In this document: one piece after another, positions 26,167 to 35,341 of the stretch
Layout: every line of letters starts with the position of its first letter
Position numbering within the stretch: the first letter of the stretch is position 1
From: Polaribacter sp. KT25b
Lineage (GTDB): Bacteria > Bacteroidota > Bacteroidia > Flavobacteriales > Flavobacteriaceae
Assembly (NCBI RefSeq): GCF_900105145.1
Contig: NZ_LT629752.1
Coordinates: 3,291,501 to 3,355,500, forward strand
Length of the DNA stretch: 64,000 nt
Direction of reading: 5' to 3'
Notes under the pieces: generated by a model
Databases searched by the model: none
Seen by the model: the letters and a program-made list of their open reading frames with translations, nothing else
What the model was told of the DNA's origin: nothing
Made by a program: the position numbers and the translations under genes

Positions 26167-26196
26167 TTGATTTTCTTAAACAAAACCTTATTTTTG
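26167..26196 (+). promoter_or_regulatory. Promoter of trpS
   Basis: TTG at 26167-26169, 19-bp spacer, TATTTTTG at 26189-26196: full match to the Bacteroidota promoter, with a leader of about 50 nt before the ATG at 26253. Confidence 0.7.
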
Positions 26197-26252
26197 CCCT
26201 TGCAGAGAACAATTAGAATCTCTCAATCAAAAAAAAAGATAAAAATAACGTA

Positions 26253-27221
26253 ATGTCTAGAATTTTAACCGGAGTCCAAAGTACAGGAACACCACATTTA
26301 GGAAATTTATTAGGAGCTATTTTACCAGCAATAAAAATGGCAAATAGTCCAGGAAATGAATCTTTTATATTTATTGCAGATATGCATTCTTTAACACAAA
26401 TTAAAGACGGAGATTTATTAAGAGAAAACACCTACAGTGTTGCTGCTACTTGGCTTGCATGCGGTTTAGACATTAGTAAAACAATATTTTACAGACAAAG
26501 TGATATACCACAAACAACAGAATTAACATGGTATTTAAGCTGTTTTTTTCCGTATCAAAGATTAACTTTAGCACATGGTTTTAAAGATAAAGCAGACAGA
26601 TTAGGAGATGTAAATGCAGGTTTATTTACTTATCCAATGTTAATGGCCGCAGATATTTTATTGTATGATGCAGAAATTGTGCCTGTTGGTAAAGACCAAT
26701 TACAACATTTAGAAATGACGCGTGATGTTGCTAATAGATTTAACAATATTGTTGGTGAAACATTGGTTCCGCCACAAGCAGAAATTCAAAAAGGCACAAA
26801 ATTAGTTCCTGGAACTGATGGTGAAAAAATGAGTAAATCTAGAAATAATATTATCAATATTTTCTTATCAGACAAAAAGTTAAGAAAACAAGTAATGTCT
26901 ATTAAAACAGATAGTAAAGGTTTAGAAGAACCTAAAAACCCTGATACAGATAATGTATTTGGACTTTATAAATTATTGGCTTCGGATGAGCAAATTGCCG
27001 AAATGAGAGCAAATTATGAAGGTGGAAATTATGGTTATGGCCATGCTAAACAAGCTTTATATGAGTTGATTCTTGAACAGTTTTCTACAATAAGAGAACG
27101 TTATAATCATTTTATGGAAAACAAAAATGAAATTGATGAAGCCTTAGAAATTGGAGCAGAAAAAGCAACAATAGTTGCTAATGGAGTTTTAAAAAGGGTT
27201 CGAGCAAAAATTGGTTACTAA
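26253..27221 (+). CDS. trpS: Tryptophan--tRNA ligase
   Basis: The 322-residue class I aminoacyl-tRNA synthetase has the HIGH-equivalent TPHLGNLLG (residues about 14-22) and the KMSKS loop (EKMSKSRNN), together with the TrpRS segments PVGKDQLQHLEMTRDVANRFN and MVIEMT-like active-site surroundings. It charges tRNA-Trp. It is monocistronic, with its own promoter and a perfect terminator directly downstream. Confidence 0.96.
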   Translation: MSRILTGVQSTGTPHLGNLLGAILPAIKMANSPGNESFIFIADMHSLTQIKDGDLLRENTYSVAATWLACGLDISKTIFYRQSDIPQTTELTWYLSCFFPYQRLTLAHGFKDKADRLGDVNAGLFTYPMLMAADILLYDAEIVPVGKDQLQHLEMTRDVANRFNNIVGETLVPPQAEIQKGTKLVPGTDGEKMSKSRNNIINIFLSDKKLRKQVMSIKTDSKGLEEPKNPDTDNVFGLYKLLASDEQIAEMRANYEGGNYGYGHAKQALYELILEQFSTIRERYNHFMENKNEIDEALEIGAEKATIVANGVLKRVRAKIGY

Positions 27222-27240
27222 ACTTATTTTTAATTTTGTA

Positions 27241-27272
27241 AAAACCACGCAAAATGCGTGGTTTTATTTTTT
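27241..27272 (+). terminator. Intrinsic terminator of trpS
   Basis: Perfect 10-bp stem: AAAACCACGC (27241-27250) pairs with GCGTGGTTTT (27256-27265) over loop AAAAT, then TATTTTTT. On the other strand the stem is preceded by A-rich sequence, so it may also act on the convergent DUF1761 transcript. Confidence 0.9.
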
Positions 27273-27287
27273 AAAAAAGGAATTATT

Positions 27288-27782
27288 CTATGCCCACTCA
27301 CATAAAATACCACCCATAATTGCTAAAGTTATTATCCAGTAACCTGCATTAATAGCAACATATTTTACAGTTTTTCTTTCAAACATTGCAATAATTGATA
27401 AAATTGGTAAAACAAAAAGAACCCCAGACATTGTACCATGTAAAGCTCCGTGTTTAAAAGTTCTGTAATTAGTACCATACTTAGCCATAAAATCTTCAAA
27501 ATAAGCTAGAGTTTCACCTTGTAATTCTGTTGAACCAGATTCTAAAAGTGTAGAAAAAACTCCTCCTTGATGAATTACTATAAACTGTAAAAAGAAAGCA
27601 ACTAAAAAACTAAACACATAGCTTAGTATAAATGTCAGCGCCATATTTTTGTCTGCTAAAGATTCTTTAGTGAATCCCATTTCTTTCATCCAAGTATTTC
27701 CAAATAAAGGACCATACCAGATAAAACCAGTTACTAAAGGAACTAAAGCCGCTAAAAAAAAGATGTAAAAATTAATTTCCAT
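27288..27782 (-). CDS. DUF1761-family membrane protein
   Basis: A 164-residue protein with four hydrophobic helices and the family opening LAALVPLVTGFIWYGPLFGNTWMKEMG. Function unknown. The ATG at 27780-27782 is preferred over an extension to 27809, because a TAnnTTTG -7 box (27807-27814) lies within that extension and because the hydrophobic family N-terminus begins here. Confidence 0.85.
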   Translation of the reverse strand: MEINFYIFFLAALVPLVTGFIWYGPLFGNTWMKEMGFTKESLADKNMALTFILSYVFSFLVAFFLQFIVIHQGGVFSTLLESGSTELQGETLAYFEDFMAKYGTNYRTFKHGALHGTMSGVLFVLPILSIIAMFERKTVKYVAINAGYWIITLAIMGGILCEWA

Positions 27783-27806
27783 GATAAAAGTTTTTAAGTT
27801 GAATAC

Positions 27807-27814
27807 CAAATATA
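27807..27814 (-). promoter_or_regulatory. Candidate -7 box of the DUF1761 gene
   Basis: Reads TATATTTG on the minus strand, 24 bp upstream of the chosen ATG. Confidence 0.45.
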
Positions 27815-27840
27815 GGAAATAACTTTCTGAAAATTAATCG

Positions 27841-27875
27841 CATAAAAAAAGTCGAAAGTTATTACTTCCGACTTT
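27841..27875 (-). terminator. Intrinsic terminator of the DUF4837 gene
   Basis: A 12-bp stem (27848-27859 with 27864-27875) with loop TATT, followed on the minus strand by a run of seven T. It lies about 20 bp past the stop of the DUF4837 gene and before the DUF1761 promoter. Confidence 0.85.
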
Positions 27876-27895
27876 ATTATATTTTATAAACTTTA

Positions 27896-28879
27896 TTATT
27901 GAATTTTCATTGATTTTGCAATTGCTTCTAACTCAAAAAGAAAAGCTCTTTTGTTTACTGATGGCGCGTATGTAAATCCTTCAAAAACAATTAATCTGTT
28001 ATTTTTCTTATCAATAACTGAATAATTTAAAAAAGGCCCCGCCATAAAATCATTTTTTACTTCCCATTTTCCACGAGTTTCATAGGCTTTTTTTCCATCA
28101 ATCGTTGCATCAAAAGTAAAAGGCGTATACGCTTCTTCTGTAATCATGTGTTGTGTTTCTGCATCTGTACCAGGTATATATTTTTCTCCTATACTATCTC
28201 TAACCGCCACAATATTATCTGCAACTTTACTTTCATCACCCAAAGGAATTGAATATACCAAAATATTATTGCTTCCTGTTTTTGCAATTCCGCTTGTTAA
28301 ATGGTTTCTTAACCAAAGAAATTCTCCTGTATCATCTACAGTATTAAATTTCTTAGGAATCGTTAAAGAAATGCCTAAATTTTGAAGTGTTTTATAATTC
28401 GAATTATCTTGTTTGTCTTTTTCAAAGATACCTTGTGTAAACTTTATATCTGCTTCTAAAAAGATACTTCTAATTTGTTTTTTGTGCTTTTGTAAAAGTT
28501 TTATAATACCTTCATCATCTTTTGCTTGCACATACACAATAGTTTGTGGTTGTGCATAAATATTATTCTTTACAGTAAAACCTTCATTAGTACTTTCTGT
28601 AATAATTAAAATATTTCTACTTGCTTTCATCATAGAACTAAATCCATTAGGAGCAACTTGAGAAACATCTAAAATAGGTTCTGGTTGTGGCAAACCCACC
28701 ATTAATTCTCCGAAAGAATTACGCACTTCTTTACCAACATCTCCTGTCCAATCGCTAACTTTAGCAACCACCATTACTTTGTTAATTTTACCTATAGATT
28801 CTTTTAAAATAACTTTATCATGACCAACACAAGATGACAATAGAAAAGTAATTAATAGAATTGAAAGAATTTTTTTCAT
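27896..28879 (-). CDS. DUF4837-family lipoprotein
   Basis: The 327-residue protein has a lipoprotein signal (LITFLLSSC, lipid-modified Cys near residue 17) and the DUF4837 body, with VMVVAKVSDWTGDVGKEVRNSFG near the N-terminus and a C-terminal part rich in charged beta-strands. The family is restricted to Bacteroidota and has no known function. Its start is 5 bp from the end of the LysM transglycosylase gene upstream, suggesting co-transcription with a cell-wall enzyme. Confidence 0.85.
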   Translation of the reverse strand: MKKILSILLITFLLSSCVGHDKVILKESIGKINKVMVVAKVSDWTGDVGKEVRNSFGELMVGLPQPEPILDVSQVAPNGFSSMMKASRNILIITESTNEGFTVKNNIYAQPQTIVYVQAKDDEGIIKLLQKHKKQIRSIFLEADIKFTQGIFEKDKQDNSNYKTLQNLGISLTIPKKFNTVDDTGEFLWLRNHLTSGIAKTGSNNILVYSIPLGDESKVADNIVAVRDSIGEKYIPGTDAETQHMITEEAYTPFTFDATIDGKKAYETRGKWEVKNDFMAGPFLNYSVIDKKNNRLIVFEGFTYAPSVNKRAFLFELEAIAKSMKIQ

Positions 28880-28883
28880 GAGT

Positions 28884-30416
28884 TTAGCTTTTATATATTT
28901 TTAGTTTAGTTCCGGTTTTTAAACTTTTAGCACTCCAAATATTGTTCCACTTTTTAATTTCTTCTATAGAAACATTTTTAAATTTTTTAGAGATCGTCCA
29001 AAGAGAATCTCCTTTTTGAACTGTATAAACTTCATAATCTCCTTTTGCTATAGAAGTAGAGACTTTTTTAATTGTGGATGATGTTCGATTTACACTCAAT
29101 TTTCCAGAAAAAACAGTAAGTCTTTGTCCTATTTTTAAATGACTGGTTTTTAACGAATTCCAACGTTTAATATCACTAACTCTCACGCCAAATTTCTGTG
29201 CAATTTTCCCTAAAAAATCACCATTTTTTACTTTATAACGAATACTATTATCCATTTCAAAATATTTAGGCAATGGCTTTTCTCTTGAAGCTTCATCTGC
29301 TTCTGCTAATGCATAAATTTCTTTTTCTTTTTCTAAGAATTCGATAATTTTATCCTTTGGCAACCTTATTGCGTAATTATGATCTTTAATAAAAGGAACA
29401 ATATCTAATTTATAAACTGGGTTTAAAAAAGAAATAACATCTTCTTCTACCTTTAATATTTCTGTAATATGATCAAAACCAATGGTTCTTTTTACACGAA
29501 TTGTATCTGTTTCAAAATTAAAAAACTGAGGGAGTTCTGAGTAAATATTGTGTTCTTCTGCATATTCAAAAATATACATAGTAGCATAAAATGCTGGCAC
29601 ATAACTTGCTGTTTCTCTCGGCAAATAAGGTCTTATATTCCAATAATTTTTATTACCTCCAGAGCGTTTTATCGCTTTTGATACATTTCCTGGACCAGAA
29701 TTATAAGCTGCTAAAGCCAAATCCCAATCGCCAAAAATTCTGTATAACTGACTTAAATATTTACACGCAGCAATTGTTGATTTTACAGGATCTTGACGTT
29801 CATCAACATAAGAACTTACTTTTAAATCGAACTGTTTTCCTGTACCATACATAAATTGCCATAAACCTGTTGCACCTGCTCTAGATTTTATTTGTGGCAA
29901 TAATGCAGATTCTACAATTGCTAAAAACTTCATTTCTAAAGGAATATCGTATTCATCTAAATATTGCTCAAACATAGGAAAGTAATATTTAGCTCTTGCA
30001 AACAACTGAGGAAAATATTTTTTTCTAGATGATAAATAACTATTAATTACCTTTTCTAAGGTAGTATTGTACGCTAAATTAAAAGGTGTTTTTTCATTTA
30101 AAAGCGATAAACGCAATTTTAATAAATCTGTAGTTAAAACTGTAGAAGTATTACCTGTAATATCAATATCATTTAAAACAAACTCTAAACTATCAATTAA
30201 TGACGAATTAAATTTTTCATCAACCAACAAACTATCTATTATTATTAAATCTTGGTTAGAAAACGTATCTTTTTCAATGATATTAGCAACTTTAATTGTT
30301 CTTTTCACATTATCGTCTGGCCATAAAGTATCTCTAATTGGCTCTAAAACAACACCCTTTGGTTTTTGAGAAAATACAGAAAGACTAAAAAGTAACAGGA
30401 ATAAAAATTTGTTCAT
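28884..30416 (-). CDS. MltD-like lytic transglycosylase with two LysM domains
   Basis: The 510-residue exported protein begins MNKFLFLLLFSLSVFSQ (signal peptide); this ATG at 30414-30416 is used because the longer frame would add 12 non-signal residues. The SLT domain is central (FLAIVESALLPQIKSRAGATG with catalytic Glu, then AALAAYNSGPGNV-type and YVPAFYATMYI motifs). Two LysM repeats are near the C-terminus (YKVKNGDFLGKIAQKFGV and YTVQKGDSLWTISKKF). It cleaves peptidoglycan glycan strands in the periplasm. It begins 5 bp from the end of the exonuclease III gene. Confidence 0.92.
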   Translation of the reverse strand: MNKFLFLLLFSLSVFSQKPKGVVLEPIRDTLWPDDNVKRTIKVANIIEKDTFSNQDLIIIDSLLVDEKFNSSLIDSLEFVLNDIDITGNTSTVLTTDLLKLRLSLLNEKTPFNLAYNTTLEKVINSYLSSRKKYFPQLFARAKYYFPMFEQYLDEYDIPLEMKFLAIVESALLPQIKSRAGATGLWQFMYGTGKQFDLKVSSYVDERQDPVKSTIAACKYLSQLYRIFGDWDLALAAYNSGPGNVSKAIKRSGGNKNYWNIRPYLPRETASYVPAFYATMYIFEYAEEHNIYSELPQFFNFETDTIRVKRTIGFDHITEILKVEEDVISFLNPVYKLDIVPFIKDHNYAIRLPKDKIIEFLEKEKEIYALAEADEASREKPLPKYFEMDNSIRYKVKNGDFLGKIAQKFGVRVSDIKRWNSLKTSHLKIGQRLTVFSGKLSVNRTSSTIKKVSTSIAKGDYEVYTVQKGDSLWTISKKFKNVSIEEIKKWNNIWSAKSLKTGTKLKIYKS

Positions 30417-30421
30417 ATAAG

Positions 30422-31183
30422 TTATATATCTAATTCTAATGCTATTGGACAATGGTCTGAATGTTTTGCTTCGGATAAAATATAGGCTCTGCTAATTTTT
30501 TCCTTTAAAGGATTAGATACCATCGCATAATCTAAACGCCAACCTTTATTATTTGCTCTAGAATTTGCTCTGTAACTCCACCAAGAATATTCTTGCGCAT
30601 CTGGATTTACAAAACGAAAACTATCAACAAATCCGCTATTAATAAAATTGCCAAGCCAAGTTCTTTCTTCTGGTAAAAACCCAGAAACTCCTTTCATTTT
30701 TGGATTATGAATATCTATTTCTTCATGACAAATATTATAATCTCCACAGATTACTAAATTCGGAATTTCTTGTGTTAAATTATTAATATATTCATGAAAT
30801 TCATCCATATAAGTAAACTTAAAATCTAATCTTTCCGAGTTTGTTCCCGAAGGTAAATACAAACTCATTATAGAAACTTCATCAAAATCTACACGTAAAT
30901 TTCTACCTTCAAAATCCATAGACTCAATTCCTGTTCCATATTCTATATGATTTGGTTTTTCTTTACAAAAAACTGCCACAGAAGAATAGCCTTTTTTTTG
31001 TGCAGAAAACCAATAATGATAAGGATAACCAGCGTTTTCAAATTCAGAAAGATCTAGTTGCTCTTTATGTGCTTTGGTTTCTTGAATACAAATTACATCT
31101 GGATTTGCAGCTTGTAACCAATCTAAAAAGCCTTTTTTTAATGCAGCTCTAATTCCGTTTACGTTGTATGATATTATTTTCAT
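30422..31183 (-). CDS. xth: Exodeoxyribonuclease III (AP endonuclease family)
   Basis: The 253-residue protein has all exonuclease/endonuclease/phosphatase motifs: SYNVNGIRAA, CIQETKA (metal-binding Glu), GDYNICHEEIDIHNP and the terminal SDHCPI (catalytic Asp-His). It incises abasic sites and removes 3' blocks in base-excision repair. It stands first in a probable run with the LysM transglycosylase and DUF4837 genes. Confidence 0.93.
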   Translation of the reverse strand: MKIISYNVNGIRAALKKGFLDWLQAANPDVICIQETKAHKEQLDLSEFENAGYPYHYWFSAQKKGYSSVAVFCKEKPNHIEYGTGIESMDFEGRNLRVDFDEVSIMSLYLPSGTNSERLDFKFTYMDEFHEYINNLTQEIPNLVICGDYNICHEEIDIHNPKMKGVSGFLPEERTWLGNFINSGFVDSFRFVNPDAQEYSWWSYRANSRANNKGWRLDYAMVSNPLKEKISRAYILSEAKHSDHCPIALELDI

Positions 31184-31232
31184 TTATACTCTTTTAATTT
31201 CCCAAAAATGGAAGATATTCTTGTTTTAATTA

Positions 31233-31460
31233 TTAATCTAAACTAATTGGTTTCTTTAAAAAAAGCCAAGTAATTTGTTTTGTTTTACCTGTTTCTGTAA
31301 GAATTAATTTCTTTCTTGGAGATACAATAAAAGCGAGAACACTACAAACTCCTATTTTTAAGATAAAGTTATCTGTAATATAAACCAAATCAAAAATCGA
31401 CATAAAAACAATAATTAATATTGGATAAATTAACCAATATGTTTTTTTAAATAATTTCAT
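31233..31460 (-). CDS. Small two-helix membrane protein (75 aa)
   Basis: The 75-residue protein has two hydrophobic helices (about 10-30 and 33-48) and a basic C-terminal half (SPRKKLILTETGKTKQITWLFLKKP). No family is recognised. The ATG follows the scoB stop by one base, so it is probably co-translated with scoAB. Confidence 0.6.
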   Translation of the reverse strand: MKLFKKTYWLIYPILIIVFMSIFDLVYITDNFILKIGVCSVLAFIVSPRKKLILTETGKTKQITWLFLKKPISLD

Positions 31461-31461
31461 A

Positions 31462-32115
31462 TTAAATATTCATTTCAAGAATTTCCCCACTTACAACTAA
31501 TGTTCCTTCTGTAGCATTTTTAATTTCTTGTATAGAAACTCCTGGAGCTCTTTCTAATAAATGAAATGCATTGTTTTTAACTTCTAATACTGCTAAATTT
31601 GTAACTACTTTTGTTACACAACCAACACCTGTTAAAGGCAAAGAACAGCGTTTTAAAATTTTAGATTCACCTGCTTTATTAGTGTGCATCATTGCTACAA
31701 TAATATTTTCTGCGGAAGCAACTAAATCCATAGCTCCTCCCATACCTTTTACCATTTTACCTGGAATTTTCCAATTGGCAATATCGCCATTTTCTGAAAC
31801 TTCCATAGCACCCAGAATTGTTAAATCTACATGTTTACCACGAATCATAGCAAAACTCATAGATGAATCAAAAAAACTTGCTCCAGGCATTGTTGTTATC
31901 GTTTGTTTCCCTGCATTTATAATATCTGCATCTTCTTCGCCATCAAAAGGAAAAGGTCCCATTCCTAAAACTCCATTTTCGCTTTGAAACTCAACTTCTA
32001 TATCTTCTCTTACATAATTGGCAACCAAAGTAGGGATTCCGATTCCTAAATTTACGTAAAACCCGTTTTGAACTTCTTGTGCAATTCTTTTTGCAATGCC
32101 ATTCTTATCTAACAT
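31462..32115 (-). CDS. scoB: 3-oxoacid CoA-transferase subunit B
   Basis: The 217-residue protein starts MLDKNGIAKRIAQEVQNG and has the catalytic-site motif SENGVLGMGPFP (nucleophilic Glu), then GSSMSFAMIRGKHVDLTILGAMEV and GAMDLVAS, all as in the beta subunit of succinyl-CoA:3-ketoacid CoA-transferase. With subunit A it activates acetoacetate to acetoacetyl-CoA. The ATG at 32113-32115 is chosen; a 22-residue extension is not family-like. Subunit A is 197 bp upstream, a gap that holds a gene remnant. Confidence 0.93.
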   Translation of the reverse strand: MLDKNGIAKRIAQEVQNGFYVNLGIGIPTLVANYVREDIEVEFQSENGVLGMGPFPFDGEEDADIINAGKQTITTMPGASFFDSSMSFAMIRGKHVDLTILGAMEVSENGDIANWKIPGKMVKGMGGAMDLVASAENIIVAMMHTNKAGESKILKRCSLPLTGVGCVTKVVTNLAVLEVKNNAFHLLERAPGVSIQEIKNATEGTLVVSGEILEMNI

Positions 32116-32194
32116 AATTTTAATTTGAAAATTTGTTAATTTGATAATACCAATATTATAAAAATTAATATTTAATTTCAAAAATGTATCAATT

Positions 32195-32311
32195 CTAATT
32201 TCGAGATTTAATACTTTTTCCTGAATTTAATAATTGACGAGAAATCACATATTTTCTCTCTACTTGTAAAGCTTCACAATAGTTAATTGCCTGTAATGCA
32301 ACTTCAATTAA
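32195..32311 (-). pseudogene. Remnant of a four-helix-bundle (S23-type) protein gene
   Basis: On the minus strand, in frame directly after the scoA stop, the sequence reads LIEVALQAINYCEALQVERK and then YVISRQLLNSGKSI before a divergent KSRN and a TAG stop at 32195-32197. This resembles the core of the four-helix-bundle family (pattern KxVISxQLLxSGxSIGAN), but both the N-terminus and everything after GKSI are missing. It is therefore a fragment, left between scoA and scoB. Confidence 0.5.
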
Positions 32312-33013
32312 TTAATTGTGTTTACGTACAGTTCGTTGTTCAATTCTTTTTTCGTAATTTTTTCCTTCAAAAATACGTTGCACAAAAATTCCAGGAATAT
32401 GAATATTATTAGGATTTAACTCCCCAACCTCAACCATTTCTTCTACTTCTGCAACTGTAATTGTTGCTGCGCCACACATATTTGGATTAAAATTTCTTGA
32501 GGTTCCTTTAAAAACTAAGTTTCCTGCAGCATCTCCTTTCCAAGCTTTTACAAATGCAAAATCTGCTTTAAAAGCAGGTTCTAATACATACATTTTTCCA
32601 TCAAACTCTCTCGTTTCTTTTCCTTCTGCAACTTCTGTTCCATAACCTGCAGGCGTATAAAATGCAGGAAATCCTGCTTGAGCAGCTCTACATTTTTCTG
32701 CTAAAGTTCCTTGAGGCGTTAACTCTACCTCTAATTCTCCTGACAACATTTGACGCTCAAACTCTTCATTTTCGCCAACATAAGAAGAAATCATTTTTTT
32801 AATTTGCTTATTTTGAAGCAATAAACCCAAACCAAAATCATCTACACCTGCATTATTAGAAATACAGGTAACTTCTCTAACATCTAATTTTACAAGCTCA
32901 GAAATTGCATTTTCAGGAATTCCACATAAACCAAACCCGCCTAACATAAAAGTCATTCCGTTTTCTACGCCTACTAAAGCTTCTTGAACATTATTTACTT
33001 TTTTGTTTATCAT
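32312..33013 (-). CDS. scoA: 3-oxoacid CoA-transferase subunit A
   Basis: The 233-residue alpha subunit has GGFGLCGIPENAI, CISNNAGVDDFGLG, MISSYVGENEEFERQ and ELTPQGTLAEKCRAAQAGFPAFYTP, all typical of ScoA/AtoD. It pairs with ScoB in ketone-body (acetoacetate) use. Its ATG is preceded on the minus strand by a TAAGTTTG -7 box at 33054-33061, which suggests it is transcribed apart from the upstream PBP1A gene. Confidence 0.94.
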   Translation of the reverse strand: MINKKVNNVQEALVGVENGMTFMLGGFGLCGIPENAISELVKLDVREVTCISNNAGVDDFGLGLLLQNKQIKKMISSYVGENEEFERQMLSGELEVELTPQGTLAEKCRAAQAGFPAFYTPAGYGTEVAEGKETREFDGKMYVLEPAFKADFAFVKAWKGDAAGNLVFKGTSRNFNPNMCGAATITVAEVEEMVEVGELNPNNIHIPGIFVQRIFEGKNYEKRIEQRTVRKHN

Positions 33014-33053
33014 TTTTATTGTTTTATGACTGATTTTGGCACAATGTAAAATA

Positions 33054-33061
33054 CAAACTTA
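33054..33061 (-). promoter_or_regulatory. Candidate -7 box of scoAB
   Basis: Reads TAAGTTTG on the minus strand (TAnnTTTG), 41 bp before the scoA ATG, between the PBP1A stop and scoA. Confidence 0.4.
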
Positions 33062-33068
33062 GAATACA

Positions 33069-35339
33069 TTAAAAATCTATATCTCCGCCAGTATTTGTGT
33101 TTATTTCTTCATCAGATTTATCTATACAATCTATATTAATGGTTAAATCTTCTGGTTTTTCAAAATCTTCTTTACTAATATTTAAAGTTTTATCTTCATA
33201 ACATTTTTTCATAAATAATGCCCAAGTAGGTAATGCCATTGTTGCTCCTTGACCTTTAGAAATACCTGCAAAATGTGTTGCTCTATCTTCTCCACCAGCC
33301 CAAACACCAGTTGCTAAATTTGGCACAATTCCCATAAACCAACCATCTGATTGATTTTGAGTTGTACCAGTTTTACCAGCTATAGGATTTGTAAATAAAT
33401 ATGGAAAACCTGTAGCAGCTTTTCCTGCGGAAGAATATGTTGATCGCAACCTAATTCCTGATCCAGATTCTGTTACCCCTTTTAATAAATCTAAAATAAC
33501 ATACGCAGATTCTTCACTTAAAACTTCTTGTGTTTGTGGTGTAAAATCTTTTAAAACAGTTCCGTTTTTATCTTCAATTCTTGTAATAATCATAGGTCTA
33601 ACTCGTAAACCTTTATTGGCAAATGTACTGTAAGCACTTACCATTTCGTATAATGATAACTCTACAGCTCCTAATGCTAAGGATGGATTTGCTGGAATAT
33701 CTGTTTCAATTCCTGCTGCTTTTGCTAAACGCACCACATTTTCTGGGGTAACTTTATCCATCAAATTTGCAGAAATCACATTTACAGAACCTGCTAATGC
33801 ATCTTTTAAAGTAATCATTCCTCCATATTTACCATCAGAATTTTCAGGCATCCAATCTTTAGGAATTCCATATTTCCCTTTAGGAATTGTATATGGTGTA
33901 TTTGGTAACTCATCACAAGGAGACATTCTTAATTGATTAATTGCTGTTGCATACACAAATGGTTTAAATGTAGAACCTACTTGTCTTTTTTGCTGCGCTA
34001 CTGCATCATATTTAAAATGTTTATTATCTATACCACCAACCCAAGCTTTAATATGCCCAGTTTGTGGTTCTATTGATAATAATCCAGATCGTAAAAAGTA
34101 TTTATAATATTTAATAGAATCCATAGGAGACATAATTGTGTCTTTGTCTCCTTTCCAAGTAAAGACGCTCATCTCTGTTTTTGTCTTAAAAATTTTATCT
34201 ATTTCTTTAGCTGATTTTCCAACAGCTTTAAGACGACGATATCTTTCTGAACTCCTTTTTGCTCTTTCATAACTTCTAGCTATTTCACCAGCATCTAAAT
34301 CGTAAAAAGGTGCTGTTTTATTTCTTTTTTGTTCGTTAAAAAAGTATTCTTGTAAATTAGCCATGTGTTCACTAACAGCTTCTTCTGCATATTTTTGCAT
34401 TCTAGAATCTATCGTTACATAAATTTTTAATCCATCGCTAAAAATATTATATTGTTCTCCATTTGGCTTCGGATTTTCTCTTACCCAAGTACGCATCATT
34501 TTTTGTAAATGTGCTCTAAAATAAGTTGCATAACCATCACTATGACTTTCTGGAGTATAATTTACATTTAACGGTAATTGTTGCAAATTAATTTTTTCTG
34601 ACTCCGTAATAAATTCATTTTTAGCCATTTGCAGCAAAACAACGTTTCTTCTTTGTTTTACTAGCGCTTCTCTTCTTAATGGATTATAATACGATGAGTT
34701 TTTTAGCATACCAATTAACATTGCAGATTCTTCTACTACTAAATCTTTTGGTTCTTTACCAAAATAGATTCTTGCTGCAGAACGAATACCAACTGCTTGA
34801 TTTAAAAAGTCGTACTTATTTAAATACATTGCAATAATTTCATGCTTTGTATATTGGGTTTCTAGTTTTATTGCCACAACCCATTCTTTTACTTTTTCGA
34901 GTACTCTTTTAAACTTATTTCTAGATTTTTCGCCCGTAAATAACATTCTTGCAAGTTGTTGTGTTATTGTACTTGCACCACCACTTCCAGGTTTTAAAAC
35001 TGCTCTTGTAGTTCCTCTAAAGTCAATACCAGAATGTTCATAAAAACGTTCATCTTCGGTTGCTATTAGTGCATTTACCAAATTATCTGGCAACTCGTTA
35101 AACTTTACCGGAGTTCTATTTTCTTTTGCATATTTACCAATCGTAACGCCATCCGAAGAAATTACTTCTGTTGCCAAATTTGATTCTGGATTTTCTAAAT
35201 CTTTAAAAGTTGGTAATTCTCCTAAATAACCCCAAGACGCAAACAAAAAAGTAAATATTATAATTGTAAATCCACCTAAGACAATACCCCAAAACCATAT
35301 AAGGTATTTTTTAAAATTTGTTGTTTTTTTCGTTGCCAT
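33069..35339 (-). CDS. Bifunctional penicillin-binding protein 1A
   Basis: The 756-residue class A PBP has an N-terminal membrane helix (about 13-37), a glycosyltransferase domain (EDERFYEHSGIDFRG with catalytic Glu, then GGASTITQQLARM) and a transpeptidase domain with STFKP (catalytic Ser), SVN and KTGTT. It polymerises and cross-links peptidoglycan. It starts 3 bp after the gldH end, in the conserved flavobacterial ricT-gldH-PBP order. Confidence 0.94.
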   Translation of the reverse strand: MATKKTTNFKKYLIWFWGIVLGGFTIIIFTFLFASWGYLGELPTFKDLENPESNLATEVISSDGVTIGKYAKENRTPVKFNELPDNLVNALIATEDERFYEHSGIDFRGTTRAVLKPGSGGASTITQQLARMLFTGEKSRNKFKRVLEKVKEWVVAIKLETQYTKHEIIAMYLNKYDFLNQAVGIRSAARIYFGKEPKDLVVEESAMLIGMLKNSSYYNPLRREALVKQRRNVVLLQMAKNEFITESEKINLQQLPLNVNYTPESHSDGYATYFRAHLQKMMRTWVRENPKPNGEQYNIFSDGLKIYVTIDSRMQKYAEEAVSEHMANLQEYFFNEQKRNKTAPFYDLDAGEIARSYERAKRSSERYRRLKAVGKSAKEIDKIFKTKTEMSVFTWKGDKDTIMSPMDSIKYYKYFLRSGLLSIEPQTGHIKAWVGGIDNKHFKYDAVAQQKRQVGSTFKPFVYATAINQLRMSPCDELPNTPYTIPKGKYGIPKDWMPENSDGKYGGMITLKDALAGSVNVISANLMDKVTPENVVRLAKAAGIETDIPANPSLALGAVELSLYEMVSAYSTFANKGLRVRPMIITRIEDKNGTVLKDFTPQTQEVLSEESAYVILDLLKGVTESGSGIRLRSTYSSAGKAATGFPYLFTNPIAGKTGTTQNQSDGWFMGIVPNLATGVWAGGEDRATHFAGISKGQGATMALPTWALFMKKCYEDKTLNISKEDFEKPEDLTINIDCIDKSDEEINTNTGGDIDF

Positions 35340-35341
35340 TT

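Noticed and set aside
31600..31618. TGTAAC-N7-GTTACA palindrome resembling the Crp/Fnr site at 4529
   Set aside because: Lies inside the scoB coding region and has a different spacer length; probably chance.
31571..31987. 138-codon plus-strand frame across scoB
   Set aside because: Shadow of the intact scoB gene, without recognisable motif or promoter.
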